This document shows, in pieces, positions 1 to 8,206 of a DNA stretch of 64,000 bases; the stretch's first letter is position 1, and every line of letters begins with the position of its first letter. The translations under genes and the position numbers were made by a program. Origin of the DNA: KACC-23026 sp963829575 (GTDB lineage: Bacteria > Bacillota > Bacilli > Bacillales > Sporolactobacillaceae); NCBI GenBank assembly GCA_963829575.1, contig CAWHJF010000012.1, positions 248,001 through 312,000 on the forward strand. Reading direction: 5' to 3'. The notes below the pieces were generated by a model. It made no database searches. It worked only from the letters and a program-made list of their open reading frames with translations, and was not told the origin of the DNA.

Positions 1-647
1 ACCCTAACGATCAGTCCGTGCTGTCGTTCTTTAATTTCTTTTGTCTCCACCTCTATTTCCTTTTTCTTTAACGGCTTTTTTCCATGTTTTCTCCGATCCT
101 CTTCAATAGCTTGATCAAGTTCATCAATATAAGACTTTGTTGAAGCTTCTACTTCTTGTTTTATAAACGTTCTCTTATTGGCATTCGCTTTAAGGTGGGT
201 TGAATCAGTGAATAACATACGTCCTCCAACCATGCGTTTCGACTGCGCAAGCAGTACGATTTCATCAAAGATATCTTGAAAGACCGTCGTCCCTTTAAAT
301 CGTTTTCTTCTGTTCCAGCTGATTGTCGTATGATCTGGCACTTTATCTGTAAGATTCAAACCTAAAAACCAACGATAAGCGACGTTGACCTGGATCTCTT
401 TTTCGAGTTGTCGTTCGGATCGAATGCCATAGAGATAGCCAATAAACATCATTTTAAATAAGACGATGGGGTCAATGGATGGATGACCATTATCCTCTGA
501 ATAAAGGTGTCTAACCTTTTCTAGGATGAATGAAAAATCGATGTATTGATCAATTCTTCGAAGAAGAGGATCCTCAGGCACCAAGTCTTCAACCGATACA
601 CATTCAATTTCACTCTGTTTACTTTTGTTAGATCGTAACATTACCAT
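1..647 (-). CDS. IS1182-family transposase, N-terminal part, runs off the left edge
   Basis: An open frame reads leftward from an ATG at 647 (another in-frame ATG is at 641) to the window edge without a stop, giving about 215 residues. It has features of DDE transposases of the IS1182/IS5-like group: an N-terminal region with LLRRIDQYIDF, then HPSIDPIVLFKMMFIGYLYG, YRWFLGLNLTDKVPDHTTIS, and a catalytic-Asp-like stretch FTDSTHLKANANKR. The lysine-rich linker before the edge is usual for the family. The C-terminal catalytic part lies outside the window, so intactness cannot be judged. An IS110 remnant and repeat debris follow, which suggests an insertion hotspot. Family call is from remembered family motifs. 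Confidence 0.8.
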   Translation of the reverse strand, partial: MVMLRSNKSKQSEIECVSVEDLVPEDPLLRRIDQYIDFSFILEKVRHLYSEDNGHPSIDPIVLFKMMFIGYLYGIRSERQLEKEIQVNVAYRWFLGLNLTDKVPDHTTISWNRRKRFKGTTVFQDIFDEIVLLAQSKRMVGGRMLFTDSTHLKANANKRTFIKQEVEASTKSYIDELDQAIEEDRRKHGKKPLKKKEIEVETKEIKERQHGLIVR

Positions 648-939
648 ATCCCCATTCCATTTATTAATAAATAAAAGGTCAGTTACAGTTAACCCAGCGG
701 AAATAGGCGAGACTCAAAAAATCGTGTAACCACGATTTTTCTGCGAAGATTATGCTCTCAGAAGCGCTCCTTAGTCCTGCGGGAAAGCGAGCCAAGCGAG
801 ACCCCGCAGAGCGAGGTACGAGCTCGAGTTATCATGAACGAAACGAGCTCCTTACTCGTAAATTCGTAGGTTGATTTGGTAAGCATGATTATTAACCCAA
901 AACCAAATCAGAGCTACATTACGAAAGGAGCTAGTTAGT
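648..939. repeat. Intergenic repeat remnant with GC-rich dyads
   Basis: No gene is seen. The stretch holds a hairpin AAAATCGTG / CACGATTTT around 717-740 and a GC-rich block at 776-840 with the words CCTGCGGGAAAGCGAG and CCAAGCGAGACCCCGCAG. A 25-base piece of this block (776-800) recurs exactly at 5780-5804, and related words occur near 1620-1740 and 1861-1900. This is the style of dispersed intergenic repeat common in Bacillales. The end of the region (AAAGGAGCTAGTTAGT) supplies the ribosome binding site of the IS110 remnant. Confidence 0.55.
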
Positions 940-1298
940 ATGAAGGATACCATAAAATATATAGGTTTAGACGTGTCAAAAGAGAAAATTGCAGTCGCTA
1001 TTGCTGAAGAAGGTCGTGGAGAACCCAGATATTTTGGAATGATTCCTCATACACCGGAAGCAGTTAGGAAATTAATCAAGAGCCTTGGGGAGCTTAACAC
1101 TCTTCGAGTCTGTTACGAAGCAGGTCCAACTGGATACCTATCGTTTTTCAGGAGTATCATCACCAAATAAAAGAGATCGAACAACGCATTCTAAGACTTG
1201 AAAAGGAAATTGAACATCAGGCAACCAAAGGTGCACACGCCCCAATTATACAAACTTTACAAGTACTAAGAGGCGTTGCGCTAATCACTCTGTGCTAA
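940..1298 (+). pseudogene. IS110-family transposase remnant with internal deletion and frameshift
   Basis: The first 70 codons encode the start of an IS110-type (DEDD) transposase: YIGLDVSKEKIAVAI carries the first catalytic Asp, and VCYEAGPTGY carries the conserved Glu region. Near 1150 the frame shifts. The new frame, from about 1152 to a stop at 1296-1298, reads EYHHQIKEIEQRILRLEKEI followed by QTLQVLRGVALIT, which resembles the coiled linker and the start of the C-terminal transposase domain. The middle of the RuvC-like domain and most of the C-terminal domain with its Ser are missing, so the element is dead. A good ribosome binding site (AAAGGAG) precedes the ATG at 940. Confidence 0.8.
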
Positions 1299-1984
1299 TC
1301 TGAAATACGATGAACGCCGTCACGAGTTAGTGGAAAGTCCTTTATACGGAAAGATAAAATGTGAGAACCCACGAATATCAGAATGCTAACCGCAGTAGAG
1401 TTTTTTGCCTTTGTGCCGTGTTTTTAATGGTGGTAAAAAGGAGGAGATTTTAGTTCTCAACTTTAAACAATTTCTCACTTTAAGGATTGCCCGTCAAGGA
1501 AAGCACTTGACCGACAATCCTTAAAGTCAGAAGCGATCAATTAAGCTGGGAAAGGAAAATCTATAGCCATAAATAGCTCCAAAATACACAACAGGAGATA
1601 AGTTGATTGAAGCGGAAGGTGCGAGACTCCTACGGGAATAGCGCGTGTCCGAAGATCCACTTGGGAACACAAATATTCAATTCCCAAGTTAGCTGAGGCC
1701 GCGCCCGTGGAAAGCGAGCATCCTGGAGCGAAAATCAACAGCCGATCTACTTCGATCACAAGTCTAAAAATGAAGCCAAAAATGCTTCTCTTATTAGAGT
1801 TGCCTAAAAACTGAGTCAACACCAAAATTTGATTGGGGGCATTGACAGTTTCGTTCATATCAGGAGGCTCGCGGATCGCCCGCGGAAAGCGAGCTTATTT
1901 CCGCCTATTAAAACGAAGTGTTATACAATAGTTATAACTATATTATAACATATTAGCGCGGTGATTTGATAAAGTTAAATGGCG
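1299..1984. repeat. Gene-free stretch with inverted repeats and repeat debris
   Basis: No credible gene is seen. An inverted repeat at 1478-1526 pairs CTTTAAGGATTG with CAATCCTTAAAG, with an inner GTCAAG/CTTGAC pair, making a stable hairpin that may be an IS end or a terminator. From 1612 to 1760 lies GC-rich sequence with GAGACTCCTACGGGAATAGC and GCCCGTGGAAAGCGAGCAT. A further fragment at 1861-1900 contains GGCTCGCGGATCGCCCGCGG. These look like decayed copies of the repeat type at 776-840. Open frames here (for example 1541-1858 on the minus strand) have no ribosome binding site and no recognisable product. Confidence 0.5.
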
Positions 1985-2023
1985 TAAAAAAGGCTGCCGA
2001 AGACTTTTTCGACAACCTCCTTA
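1985..2023 (-). terminator. Rho-independent terminator of the SDR gene
   Basis: Read on the minus strand, an AGG-TTGTCGAA arm pairs with TTCGGCAGCCT and is followed by a run of T. It lies 40 bases past the stop of the short-chain dehydrogenase gene. Confidence 0.75.
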
Positions 2024-2062
2024 GTGTTTGAGGGTTTCATACCATTTATGTAAGCCTTTCGT

Positions 2063-2824
2063 TCAGTCAAACATGGCTTTCATACGGTCGTACATAGCGG
2101 CGCTTCGTTGATCAATCTCATCTCTCGATAATCGGAGTGCGCTTGCAGAGGTTCCGTAACCAATCTCTTCACGCCCAGCCTCAAGCCCTTCAAAGATCCC
2201 ATCCGCAAATTCATCCAAAGGTTCGCCAAATGTATGGAGACCCACTCCACCCAAGTCTGTATTAACGGCAGGCGGTGCCACTTCAATCACTTCGACGGGC
2301 GTGGATTGCAGTTGCAGGCGCAGACTCATTGTAAAGGAATGCAAGGCGGCTTTTGTAGCCGAGTAGATCGGGGCAATAGCCATGGGTGTAAAGGCAAGAC
2401 CAGATGTGACATTTAAAATCGCAGCATACTCTTTTTTGGAAAAATGTGGGGCAAAGAGCATAGCTAGATGAAAGGGGGCCTCGATGTTTCCGGTCAACTC
2501 TTTGGCGTGATAGGACCAGTTGGTTTGCGCTTCCGACTTTAAGACATGGAACCGTTGCTGAATCCCAGCATTATTTACAAGAACATTAAGATCAGGATAG
2601 GATTCGGTAGCCCACTTAAAGAGAGCGACCCGCTCAGCCTCAACTGTAAGATCGCAAACGTGCGTAATGACCTCAGGAAATGCTTTTTTAAACGCCTCAA
2701 GTTTCGCTTCGCGTCGTCCACAGACAATGACCGTGTTTCCTTTTTTAATAAAACGTTCAGCGAAGGCGCGTCCAATACCAGATGCTCCTCCTGTAATTAG
2801 GATCGTGTTGTCCGATAATCTCAT
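2063..2824 (-). CDS. Short-chain dehydrogenase/reductase (DltE/YdfG-like)
   Basis: This 253-residue protein is a classical SDR oxidoreductase that would reduce or oxidise an alcohol/ketone pair with NAD(P)H in the cytoplasm. The Rossmann cofactor motif TGGASGIG is at residues 11-18, CGRR at about 35-38 suggests NADPH preference, NNAG is near 86-89, and the catalytic Ser and YSATK lie around residues 142-159. Length is normal for the family. It most resembles the DltE-type branch of SDRs, whose substrates are poorly known. The ATG at 2824 is the natural start, preceded by GAGGAAATTGA on the minus strand. It is transcribed alone and ends in its own terminator. Substrate cannot be inferred. Confidence 0.85.
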   Translation of the reverse strand: MRLSDNTILITGGASGIGRAFAERFIKKGNTVIVCGRREAKLEAFKKAFPEVITHVCDLTVEAERVALFKWATESYPDLNVLVNNAGIQQRFHVLKSEAQTNWSYHAKELTGNIEAPFHLAMLFAPHFSKKEYAAILNVTSGLAFTPMAIAPIYSATKAALHSFTMSLRLQLQSTPVEVIEVAPPAVNTDLGGVGLHTFGEPLDEFADGIFEGLEAGREEIGYGTSASALRLSRDEIDQRSAAMYDRMKAMFD

Positions 2825-3017
2825 TCAATTTCCTCATTTCATGATAATAGATGATCAAATTATAGTCCTTTTTGAGGGACTTTCCAAATGAGGCGCCGGC
2901 CACGCCGCTTGAGAGTAAAGACTGGGTACAAAATATGCGCTCAAAGAAAAGTCAAACAGACCTCAATTTTAAAATTTTCGCTATAATGAATGAAAGCTAT
3001 TAAAAAGGGGGGAGAAG

Positions 3018-3467
3018 GTGACACGGTGGCGTCTGAGTTTCCTTGTTGTTTGTGTTGGCCTTATATCGGGCAGTATTTTTGGAGGTTTGATGAAAGAACT
3101 TGAACAAATCACAGCAAACAAGGTTTACTTACTTTTACTCACTGTTAATTATGTGCCAATTTTAGGAGATATGAACGTATCAGAAGGCGTTGAATTTGGC
3201 ATTCACCTCTTGATTTCAGTTGGATTAAGTATCGTGTTCTTTATCGTATTGAGGACCAGAAAGTGGAGACAAGGCCAGTTCATTGGATTGACAACATTAA
3301 GTTGTGCCGGGATTGGGCTCCTTCTTTATCCGACGACTTTGTTGTCTGTTGGTACGCCTGGCCTCTTAGATCTGAACTCAATTCTCATATGGGAGTTGGG
3401 ACATTTAATATTTGGTTTATTACTGGGCACGGGGTTGGTTATAATTGACCGTCGAAACACGATTTAG
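3018..3467 (+). CDS. Small integral membrane protein, unknown function
   Basis: This 149-residue protein starts at a GTG (3018) behind a strong GGGGGGAGAAG ribosome binding site. Four hydrophobic segments are visible at about residues 7-27, 60-80, 88-110 and 123-141, with a short positive loop TRKWRQGQ between the second and third, so it is a polytopic membrane protein of the cytoplasmic membrane. A TATAAT-like box lies about 30 bases upstream, after a long gene-free leader. I do not recognise the family with certainty. It faces the convergent yqhV-like gene. Confidence 0.6.
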   Translation: MTRWRLSFLVVCVGLISGSIFGGLMKELEQITANKVYLLLLTVNYVPILGDMNVSEGVEFGIHLLISVGLSIVFFIVLRTRKWRQGQFIGLTTLSCAGIGLLLYPTTLLSVGTPGLLDLNSILIWELGHLIFGLLLGTGLVIIDRRNTI

Positions 3468-3478
3468 TGTGTCGACGG
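3449..3478. terminator. Stem-loop between convergent genes
   Basis: CCGTCGAAACAC pairs with GTGTGTCGACGG across a 6-base loop, at the end of the membrane-protein gene and just before the stop of the yqhV-like gene. There is no T run, so it is a possible shared terminator only. Confidence 0.4.
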
Positions 3479-3482
3479 CGGA

Positions 3483-3758
3483 TTATCGGGCTTTTACACC
3501 GAATAAAATTAAGCCAACCCCTATAAAGATGACCACAATCCGGAAAATAGAGAGTCTTTCAGTCATTCCCACTAAGCCGATCGCGGTTGTGAGAATCAAA
3601 ATAACTGGGCCAACAAGTGCTAATGAACTGTTCAAGACGAGGGCTTTCTCAATGTTATTAAATTTTAAAATGGCCACCGCCACGGATAATTCGATACACC
3701 CTGACAGGATCCGCATCAGGGACATGCCTAGAATGGCTTTATCAAATAAGTGGAACAA
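3483..3758 (-). CDS. yqhV: YqhV family membrane protein (DUF2619)
   Basis: This 91-residue protein matches the YqhV/DUF2619 family in length and pattern: an N-terminal MRILSGCIELSVAVAIL segment, a KALVLNSSLALVGPVILI segment and a C-terminal hydrophobic helix, three membrane spans in all. The family is widespread in spore-forming Bacillales and its function is unknown. In B. subtilis the gene lies near the sporulation operon spoIIIA, but here the neighbours are different. The ATG at 3758 is the only sensible start. Confidence 0.75.
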   Translation of the reverse strand: MFHLFDKAILGMSLMRILSGCIELSVAVAILKFNNIEKALVLNSSLALVGPVILILTTAIGLVGMTERLSIFRIVVIFIGVGLILFGVKAR

Positions 3759-3986
3759 CGCTGTCGCTTCCCTTCCGAAAGTTTCCTTGTTTTAACATAT
3801 GCGACGACCCGGCTAAATTAGGACAGGTTTTGTTCGTCTTGGGAGGACAGCTTTTTGCCCACTAATAAGAATGCGAGTGTGATAGTTTGTTAGACGTTTG
3901 AACCAAATTTTATAATTTAGAGCAATCTAGTTTACGGAACCTCCATGCGTGTATATAATAAAAATGCTAAAGAAAAGGAGGTTACC

Positions 3987-4367
3987 ATGTTTACCTTAAT
4001 AATTAGTGGTGTTATTGTAATCGTCCTAGGTTACTTTTTATATAATCAATACCAAATCAACCAACTCCCTAAGTTCTCTGAAGAAAAATTAGGCGAATGG
4101 TCTGAGAAGAACCATGCGGTTGTGGACTTGCGAGACTTTAATGTTTCTTATAAGACGCCAATCAATGGTGCATATAATATTCCTTCTGCTTATTTGAAAC
4201 GCTATTATAAAGAACTTCCCACTCAGCAAAATTTACTTTTAGTAACATCCGACCCTAAATATGTCGGGCCAGATGCGCTTTTCTTAAAACGAAGAGGGCT
4301 CCAAGTGGCGGGCATTGTGGACGTTCAACATGCTGAAAAGGCCCTCATGGGATGCAAATCGTACTAA
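3987..4367 (+). CDS. Membrane-anchored rhodanese-like protein (YqhL-like) without catalytic Cys
   Basis: The start is set at ATG 3987 because an excellent AAAGGAGG box lies 6 bases upstream; a longer frame from 3945 lacks one. The 126-residue product has an N-terminal membrane helix (about residues 1-20) and then a rhodanese fold: VVDLRDFNVSY and GAYNIPSAYL are the usual early motifs. The usual active-site loop (a Cys within a CxxGxR-type turn) is replaced by VTSDPKYVGP, so sulfur transfer is unlikely; the only Cys is close to the C terminus. Size and anchor fit the YqhL group of Bacillales. It may bind a partner rather than act as an enzyme. Confidence 0.65.
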   Translation: MFTLIISGVIVIVLGYFLYNQYQINQLPKFSEEKLGEWSEKNHAVVDLRDFNVSYKTPINGAYNIPSAYLKRYYKELPTQQNLLLVTSDPKYVGPDALFLKRRGLQVAGIVDVQHAEKALMGCKSY

Positions 4368-4732
4368 CTGGAGCATACACACGATCGAATAACTGAATGG
4401 TTGAATATAAGAGCATGCTATTGATGGGGAAATCTCATTCAATGGGATGCTCGATTTGTTTGACCTTGGTGGACCATGTTGAGGACACCAGCGACGTTAT
4501 GCCTAATAGACTTGGGCTTGGGAGTTCGAATGAAGAAGAGAGTCCAGGAGAGATTTTTCTCGCCAAGGCTTTCTTTTTTATTTATACTTTACGAAAGTAT
4601 AAAATTCGCTAGCGCGATTAAGGGAAAAAGTATAAGAAAAAGCTAGGACTTTCGCCATTTAGAACTTGGCGACAAGTCAAGTTTTTCTAAGACTAAGGGT
4701 TAAGCACGGCCTTGGATAAGGGAGGGGTTAGA
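4368..4732. repeat. Gene-free stretch with two dyads, probable dispersed repeat
   Basis: No credible gene is seen. TATACTTT and AAAGTATA form a perfect dyad at 4583-4601. A second, longer hairpin spans about 4637-4688, with GACTT and CGCC on the left pairing with GGCG and AAGTC on the right, flanked by AAAAAG and GTTTTTC, so it can act as a terminator or leader structure. The combined layout looks like a dispersed intergenic repeat of Bacillales, but only one copy is in the window. Confidence 0.45.
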
Positions 4733-5695
4733 TTGACCGGATGGGCACAGAGTGTCACAAAGGATGGCCAATTGGACGATGCAGCGATTTTCGGACGAGA
4801 AACGCTTTATAAGGGGATGAATGGACGAGAAGTCGAACGGTTTTATACGTCAGATGGCACAAGCTATATTTTTAAGCCGCTTACGAATCCCAAACAGTTT
4901 GGTCGAGAATGTTGGATCTATGAGGAAATCCTACCTAATTTGTCTGTTTACTCTCCAAGACTTGTTGATGCCTCCTATGAAGCGGATCCGGAACACAGTT
5001 GGTTGATTCTAGAAGATTTGGGTGTGGTGTTCCATTCATTTCAAGAACCGATTCTCTCAGAGATGACCGCGCATTGTGCAAATTGGCACCATTTCTCTAT
5101 AGAAGAGACGTCTAAACTTTCCCCTCAAGGCCCAAAACCATTTATTGAGAACATCATGGAGACGCTCTTGAGCGAGAAAGCGCGATTAATTCGTATAGGG
5201 TGTTCGAACACCAACTTAAGACTAGCTATCGAAAGAACCCTAGAGTTGGCGCTGCATTTTACCTTTGGAACTCAGAAAGTCTTTTCCCATGGGGACCTTC
5301 ATCTCGGTAACTTTGGATGGGCAAATGATAAAGTCGTCGTGTTCGATTGGGAATATGCTCATTTCAATCTACCTTATTGGGATCTCTATCATTTAATTGA
5401 TTTATCACACCCTGATTTTCCAAAACAGGTGACCCGTGACTTGAGAGAGCATCTGTTAAACGTCTATATTAGCGAGGTAGAGAGGCATGGGACAAGGCTT
5501 GATCCCATGCTGTTTAGAAGGGAGTATGCTGCTTTTTCATCCCTTTTTTCAGTTTGGATGCTTTTGTTGATTGAGAAGGATTTAACCACAAAATCGGTAA
5601 AGTGGTCACAATCGCAGTTAATTACACAGAGAGAGGACACGATCTCTTCACTCATCCAATGTACAGAGATGACCATAACGAAAAAAAGCCCTTGA
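4733..5695 (+). CDS. APH-family phosphotransferase (aminoglycoside/choline kinase-like)
   Basis: This 320-residue protein belongs to the phosphotransferase family that shares the protein-kinase fold. FSHGDLHLGNFGW is the catalytic loop with the base Asp, and VFDWEYAHFNLPYWDLYHLI supplies the metal-binding Asp. Substrate may be a small alcohol such as a sugar, choline or an antibiotic; the sequence does not tell which, and resistance should not be assumed. I place the start at TTG 4733 because GGGAGGGG lies just upstream; TTG 4712 is in frame but has no ribosome binding site. The gene stands alone between a hairpin-rich leader and a strong terminator. Confidence 0.75.
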   Translation: MTGWAQSVTKDGQLDDAAIFGRETLYKGMNGREVERFYTSDGTSYIFKPLTNPKQFGRECWIYEEILPNLSVYSPRLVDASYEADPEHSWLILEDLGVVFHSFQEPILSEMTAHCANWHHFSIEETSKLSPQGPKPFIENIMETLLSEKARLIRIGCSNTNLRLAIERTLELALHFTFGTQKVFSHGDLHLGNFGWANDKVVVFDWEYAHFNLPYWDLYHLIDLSHPDFPKQVTRDLREHLLNVYISEVERHGTRLDPMLFRREYAAFSSLFSVWMLLLIEKDLTTKSVKWSQSQLITQREDTISSLIQCTEMTITKKSP

Positions 5696-5713
5696 TCACA
5701 GATCAGGGCTTTT
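5684..5713 (+). terminator. Terminator of the APH-family gene
   Basis: AAAAGCCCTTGATC pairs with GATCAGGGCTTTT with one bulged base and a 3-base loop. The stop codon lies inside the left arm. Confidence 0.85.
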
Positions 5714-5779
5714 CATTTGTCTCTTTTCTAAAAACTTGTTGTTCTTGGACCATAAATTCAGCAAAAATACTTCGAGACG

Positions 5780-5804
5780 CCTGCGGGAAAGCGAGCCAAG
5801 CGAG
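5780..5804 (+). repeat. Second copy of a 25-base intergenic repeat word
   Basis: These 25 bases, beginning CCTGCGGGAAAGCGAG, are identical to 776-800. They sit in the 180-base gap between two convergent genes and look like a fragment of the same dispersed element. Confidence 0.6.
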
Positions 5805-5892
5805 TGTGTTTTTTCCTAAATTAAAAGCAACAAAGATTGCGAAAACAGCCTTTCATTAAAAACAAAACGGCTTTTGAGAGATCGGTTTAGGC

Positions 5893-6396
5893 TTAAGAAG
5901 AGCTAGGTGATTCCTCTGGTTGCCAGGCTTTACACACATCAATCCACCCTTTTGCTTCGGACAACGTTTGAAGTTCTTCTAGGGTCAGTTTGATGGCTGA
6001 ATGGGGACTTCCGCAAGCGGGATAGACGGTTTCAAATCGCTTAAGCGAGACGTCTAAATAGACATTCAGTACCTGAGCTAATCCAAAAGGACAGACACCG
6101 CCAATGGCATGCCCGGTTTGCTCAAGGACTTCTTCAGGACTTAACATTCGGGCTTTCATACCAAATTCCCCGCGGAACCTTTTGTTATCCACTTTGGCAT
6201 CCCCTGCCGCTACGACTAGAATGGCGGGGTCTTCAGAGTTGTTGCCCCGAAAAGATAGAGTCTTGGCTATTCGCTCAGGTTCAACCCCAATCGTATTCGC
6301 AGCCTCTTGAACGGTGGCACTCGAGGATCCAAATTCCATAATGTCGTTCTCACGGTCCCATTTTTTAAAATGAGCTCTTACACTTTCAATGGACAT
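5893..6396 (-). CDS. YbaK/EbsC-family aminoacyl-tRNA deacylase
   Basis: This 167-residue cytoplasmic protein has the YbaK/ProX-like fold that hydrolyses mischarged tRNAs such as Cys-tRNA(Pro) or Ala-tRNA(Pro). Visible family marks are IAKTLSFRG, a VAAGDAKVDNKRF stretch with the conserved Lys, and GHAIGGVCPFG followed by YPACGSPHSAIKL near the end. Length is usual for stand-alone members. The ATG at 6396 is preceded by GAAGGTGAATACC on the minus strand. It is a single gene convergent with the APH-type gene. Exact tRNA substrate is not predictable. Confidence 0.85.
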   Translation of the reverse strand: MSIESVRAHFKKWDRENDIMEFGSSSATVQEAANTIGVEPERIAKTLSFRGNNSEDPAILVVAAGDAKVDNKRFRGEFGMKARMLSPEEVLEQTGHAIGGVCPFGLAQVLNVYLDVSLKRFETVYPACGSPHSAIKLTLEELQTLSEAKGWIDVCKAWQPEESPSSS

Positions 6397-6693
6397 GACA
6401 GGTATTCACCTTCTATTAATTGGTATTATTTAGTATTTTAACACGATAATTTGGGAAAGTGAAAAGCCTTGTTTAACCCAGATTGGCATACATTTGTGAC
6501 CGTGTTTCAAATCAATGTCAGTCGGGCAACACGGTCCTTGTCCTCTCATTTAAAGTTTGGAATTCCAAGCTGCATTTGGGTTTTCGCCGATTTAATCATA
6601 TTTTGTCGCCGAATAAATCCAAATTCCCGCCGGTTAACCTGCAATTTGCGCCGAATAACCGGCTACCCAATACGACTCAATGGAAAAAGAAAG
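6397..6693. repeat. Gene-free stretch with a degenerate ~22-24-base repeat
   Basis: No gene is seen. From about 6575 to 6665 the word CGCCGAWTWA recurs at roughly 22-24-base steps (CGCCGATTTAATC, CGCCGAATAAATCC, GCCGGTTAACC, CGCCGAATAACC), each followed by an ATTT- or AATTT-rich part. It looks like a decayed tandem repeat of three to four units. Short open frames over it have no ribosome binding site. Confidence 0.4.
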
Positions 6694-6738
6694 AGACTGA
6701 CCTGGGGTTTGGAAAAAACCAAAACCCTATGACAGTCT
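6694..6738 (-). terminator. Terminator of the ROK regulator gene
   Basis: On the minus strand AGACTG pairs with CAGTCT, with inner arms GGGTTTTGG and CCAAACCC, followed by a T-rich tract. It also has TTTTT on the plus-strand side, so it may work both ways. Confidence 0.7.
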
Positions 6739-6749
6739 GCTTTTTATTA

Positions 6750-7970
6750 TTAATCTGTTGATCTCGTTGAAAAAAGTTCGGTAAGGAGAAGGGCGGTGGC
6801 GCCGATCAAGGTGGCATTATCACCTAACTTGGAAAGTTGAATTTCTGTTTCCTTTGCTTTAGAAGTAAGCACACGCTGTGAGATGGTCTCTCTTAAACTT
6901 TTCATAATGAAATCTCCAGCCTTTGAAACCCCACCACCGATAATAATTCGATCTGGATTTAGGGTATGAATGAGATTCGTGATGCCTACTCCAAGATAGA
7001 CACCCGTTTGATCTAAAATTTTAACGGCAAGCGAGTCTCCCTTTTGGGCCGCTTGAAAGATCACTTCTCCGGTAATTTTATCCAGATCACCTTGAACCAA
7101 TTCTTTTATAAGACTGTCATTCCCAATGGCGATTTCTTTAGCGGCACGCTCTGCAATATATGGGCCAGAAGCAAGCGCTTGGAGGCAACCGTAGTTTCCA
7201 CAACTACACTTTGGCCCCCCGATATCAATTGTCATATGGCCGATTTCCCCTGCAATCGAGTGTTCGCCATGAAATAATTTGCCTTCATGCAAAACCCCTG
7301 CACCAAGTCCACGTCCTACATTGATTGCCACGATCGAGGTTGCCCCTTTACCTGCTCCAAACCATAACTCTCCTAACGCCATAGCGCGAACATCATTTTC
7401 AACTTTAACAAGCATATTGAATTTGGACTCAAGATGCTCTTTGATTGGGATATCTCTAAGTTGGAGAATCGGAGCAAATAGGGAAAGGCCTCTACTTACA
7501 TCCACAATCCCATGCATCCCTACGCCAATTCCAATGATTTTATCTTGATTAATGGACGTTTTATTAAGGAGTTTCGAGATACAATCGGACATGAGATCAA
7601 GTAGTTCCGCATTGTTAATGTTTTGTGGAACGGGGTTACTCGAAGACTCTAAGATTCTAGCATTTAAATCCGTCAAAGCAACCTTAATGTCATTGGGGCC
7701 TACATCTAAACCAATGATATAAAATTCACTTGAATTGATGATTAACATGGTGGGCTTCCGACCACCCTTGGATTCTCCTTGTGTACTTTCGACGACAATC
7801 CCCGATTCAAGCAATTCTTTTACAAGACTACTGACGGTTGGTGGCGTGAGCTTTGTTACTTTTGCAATTTCTGCCCTTGAAATCGGACTATTGTGTCTGA
7901 TTGTATTTAAAACCAAGGAACGGTTTAAGGATTTCATGAGTTGGAAGCTTCCGGCAGTGCCTGAAGACAT
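6750..7970 (-). CDS. ROK-family transcriptional regulator (XylR/NagC type) of the gal/lac locus
   Basis: This 406-residue protein has an N-terminal winged helix (about residues 10-70; SRAEIAKVTKLTPPTVSSLV is the helix-turn-helix) joined to a ROK sugar-binding domain. IGLDVGPNDIKVAL is the phosphate-1 region, and GEIGHMTID with CSCGNYGCLQ is the ROK zinc motif. In the family, a sugar bound in the ROK domain releases DNA. The gene is divergent from galK and lacZ, so galactose, lactose or a related sugar is the likely effector. The ATG at 7970 follows AAAAAGGGGAATTCCT. CATAATTAATT-type sites lie at 8007 upstream of the gene and again at the promoters of galK and the importer, making them candidate operators. 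Confidence 0.9.
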   Translation of the reverse strand: MSSGTAGSFQLMKSLNRSLVLNTIRHNSPISRAEIAKVTKLTPPTVSSLVKELLESGIVVESTQGESKGGRKPTMLIINSSEFYIIGLDVGPNDIKVALTDLNARILESSSNPVPQNINNAELLDLMSDCISKLLNKTSINQDKIIGIGVGMHGIVDVSRGLSLFAPILQLRDIPIKEHLESKFNMLVKVENDVRAMALGELWFGAGKGATSIVAINVGRGLGAGVLHEGKLFHGEHSIAGEIGHMTIDIGGPKCSCGNYGCLQALASGPYIAERAAKEIAIGNDSLIKELVQGDLDKITGEVIFQAAQKGDSLAVKILDQTGVYLGVGITNLIHTLNPDRIIIGGGVSKAGDFIMKSLRETISQRVLTSKAKETEIQLSKLGDNATLIGATALLLTELFSTRSTD

Positions 7971-8006
7971 AGGAATTCCCCTTTTTTAATTTATTAAATA
8001 AACGAA

Positions 8007-8017
8007 CATAATTAATT
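8007..8017. promoter_or_regulatory. Candidate ROK operator near the regulator's own start
   Basis: CATAATTAATT lies about 37 bases upstream of the ROK gene start. The same word is at 12832 and a close variant at 8123. Inference only: no footprint, and AT-rich words arise easily. Confidence 0.4.
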
Positions 8018-8099
8018 GTGTACAGATTAGTATATAGATATAAGTTTAACAAAGAAAGTTGGCGTTTGACTAGAAATTTAAAAGGTTTTGTCGAAAAGG

Positions 8100-8144
8100 T
8101 TGAAATTGGCTACACAAGGACATATAATTAATTTAATTAATTAA
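8100..8144 (+). promoter_or_regulatory. galK-lacZ promoter with overlapping AT-rich operator
   Basis: TTGAAA (8100-8105) and TATAAT (8123-8128) are 17 bases apart, a near-consensus sigma-A promoter. TATAATTAATT with the following TAATTAATTAA forms a dyad-rich segment (8123-8144) that covers the -10 box and start region, where a repressor would block transcription. The divergent ROK regulator is the natural candidate. Confidence 0.65.
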
Positions 8145-8206
8145 GTAAGTATTTTCGGTGAGAACATAAACTTAATTTTAAAATTTAGATAAAACGAGGA
8201 GAGAAA

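Noticed and set aside
1541..1858. 105-codon frame on the minus strand
   Set aside because: It lies in IS and repeat debris, has no ribosome binding site, and its product is not recognisable.
4397..4612. 71-codon frame on the plus strand
   Set aside because: No ribosome binding site, no family likeness, and it runs into the TATACTTT/AAAGTATA dyad of the repeat region.
4733..5695. Aminoglycoside resistance gene
   Set aside because: The APH fold is shared by many metabolic kinases, and nothing in the sequence or context points to an antibiotic substrate.
5602..5859. 85-codon plus-strand frame after the APH-type gene
   Set aside because: It overlaps the APH-type gene in another frame and runs through its terminator and a repeat fragment.
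6469..6761. Two overlapping frames of 87 and 92 codons
   Set aside because: They cross the decayed repeat and the ROK terminator, and lack ribosome binding sites.
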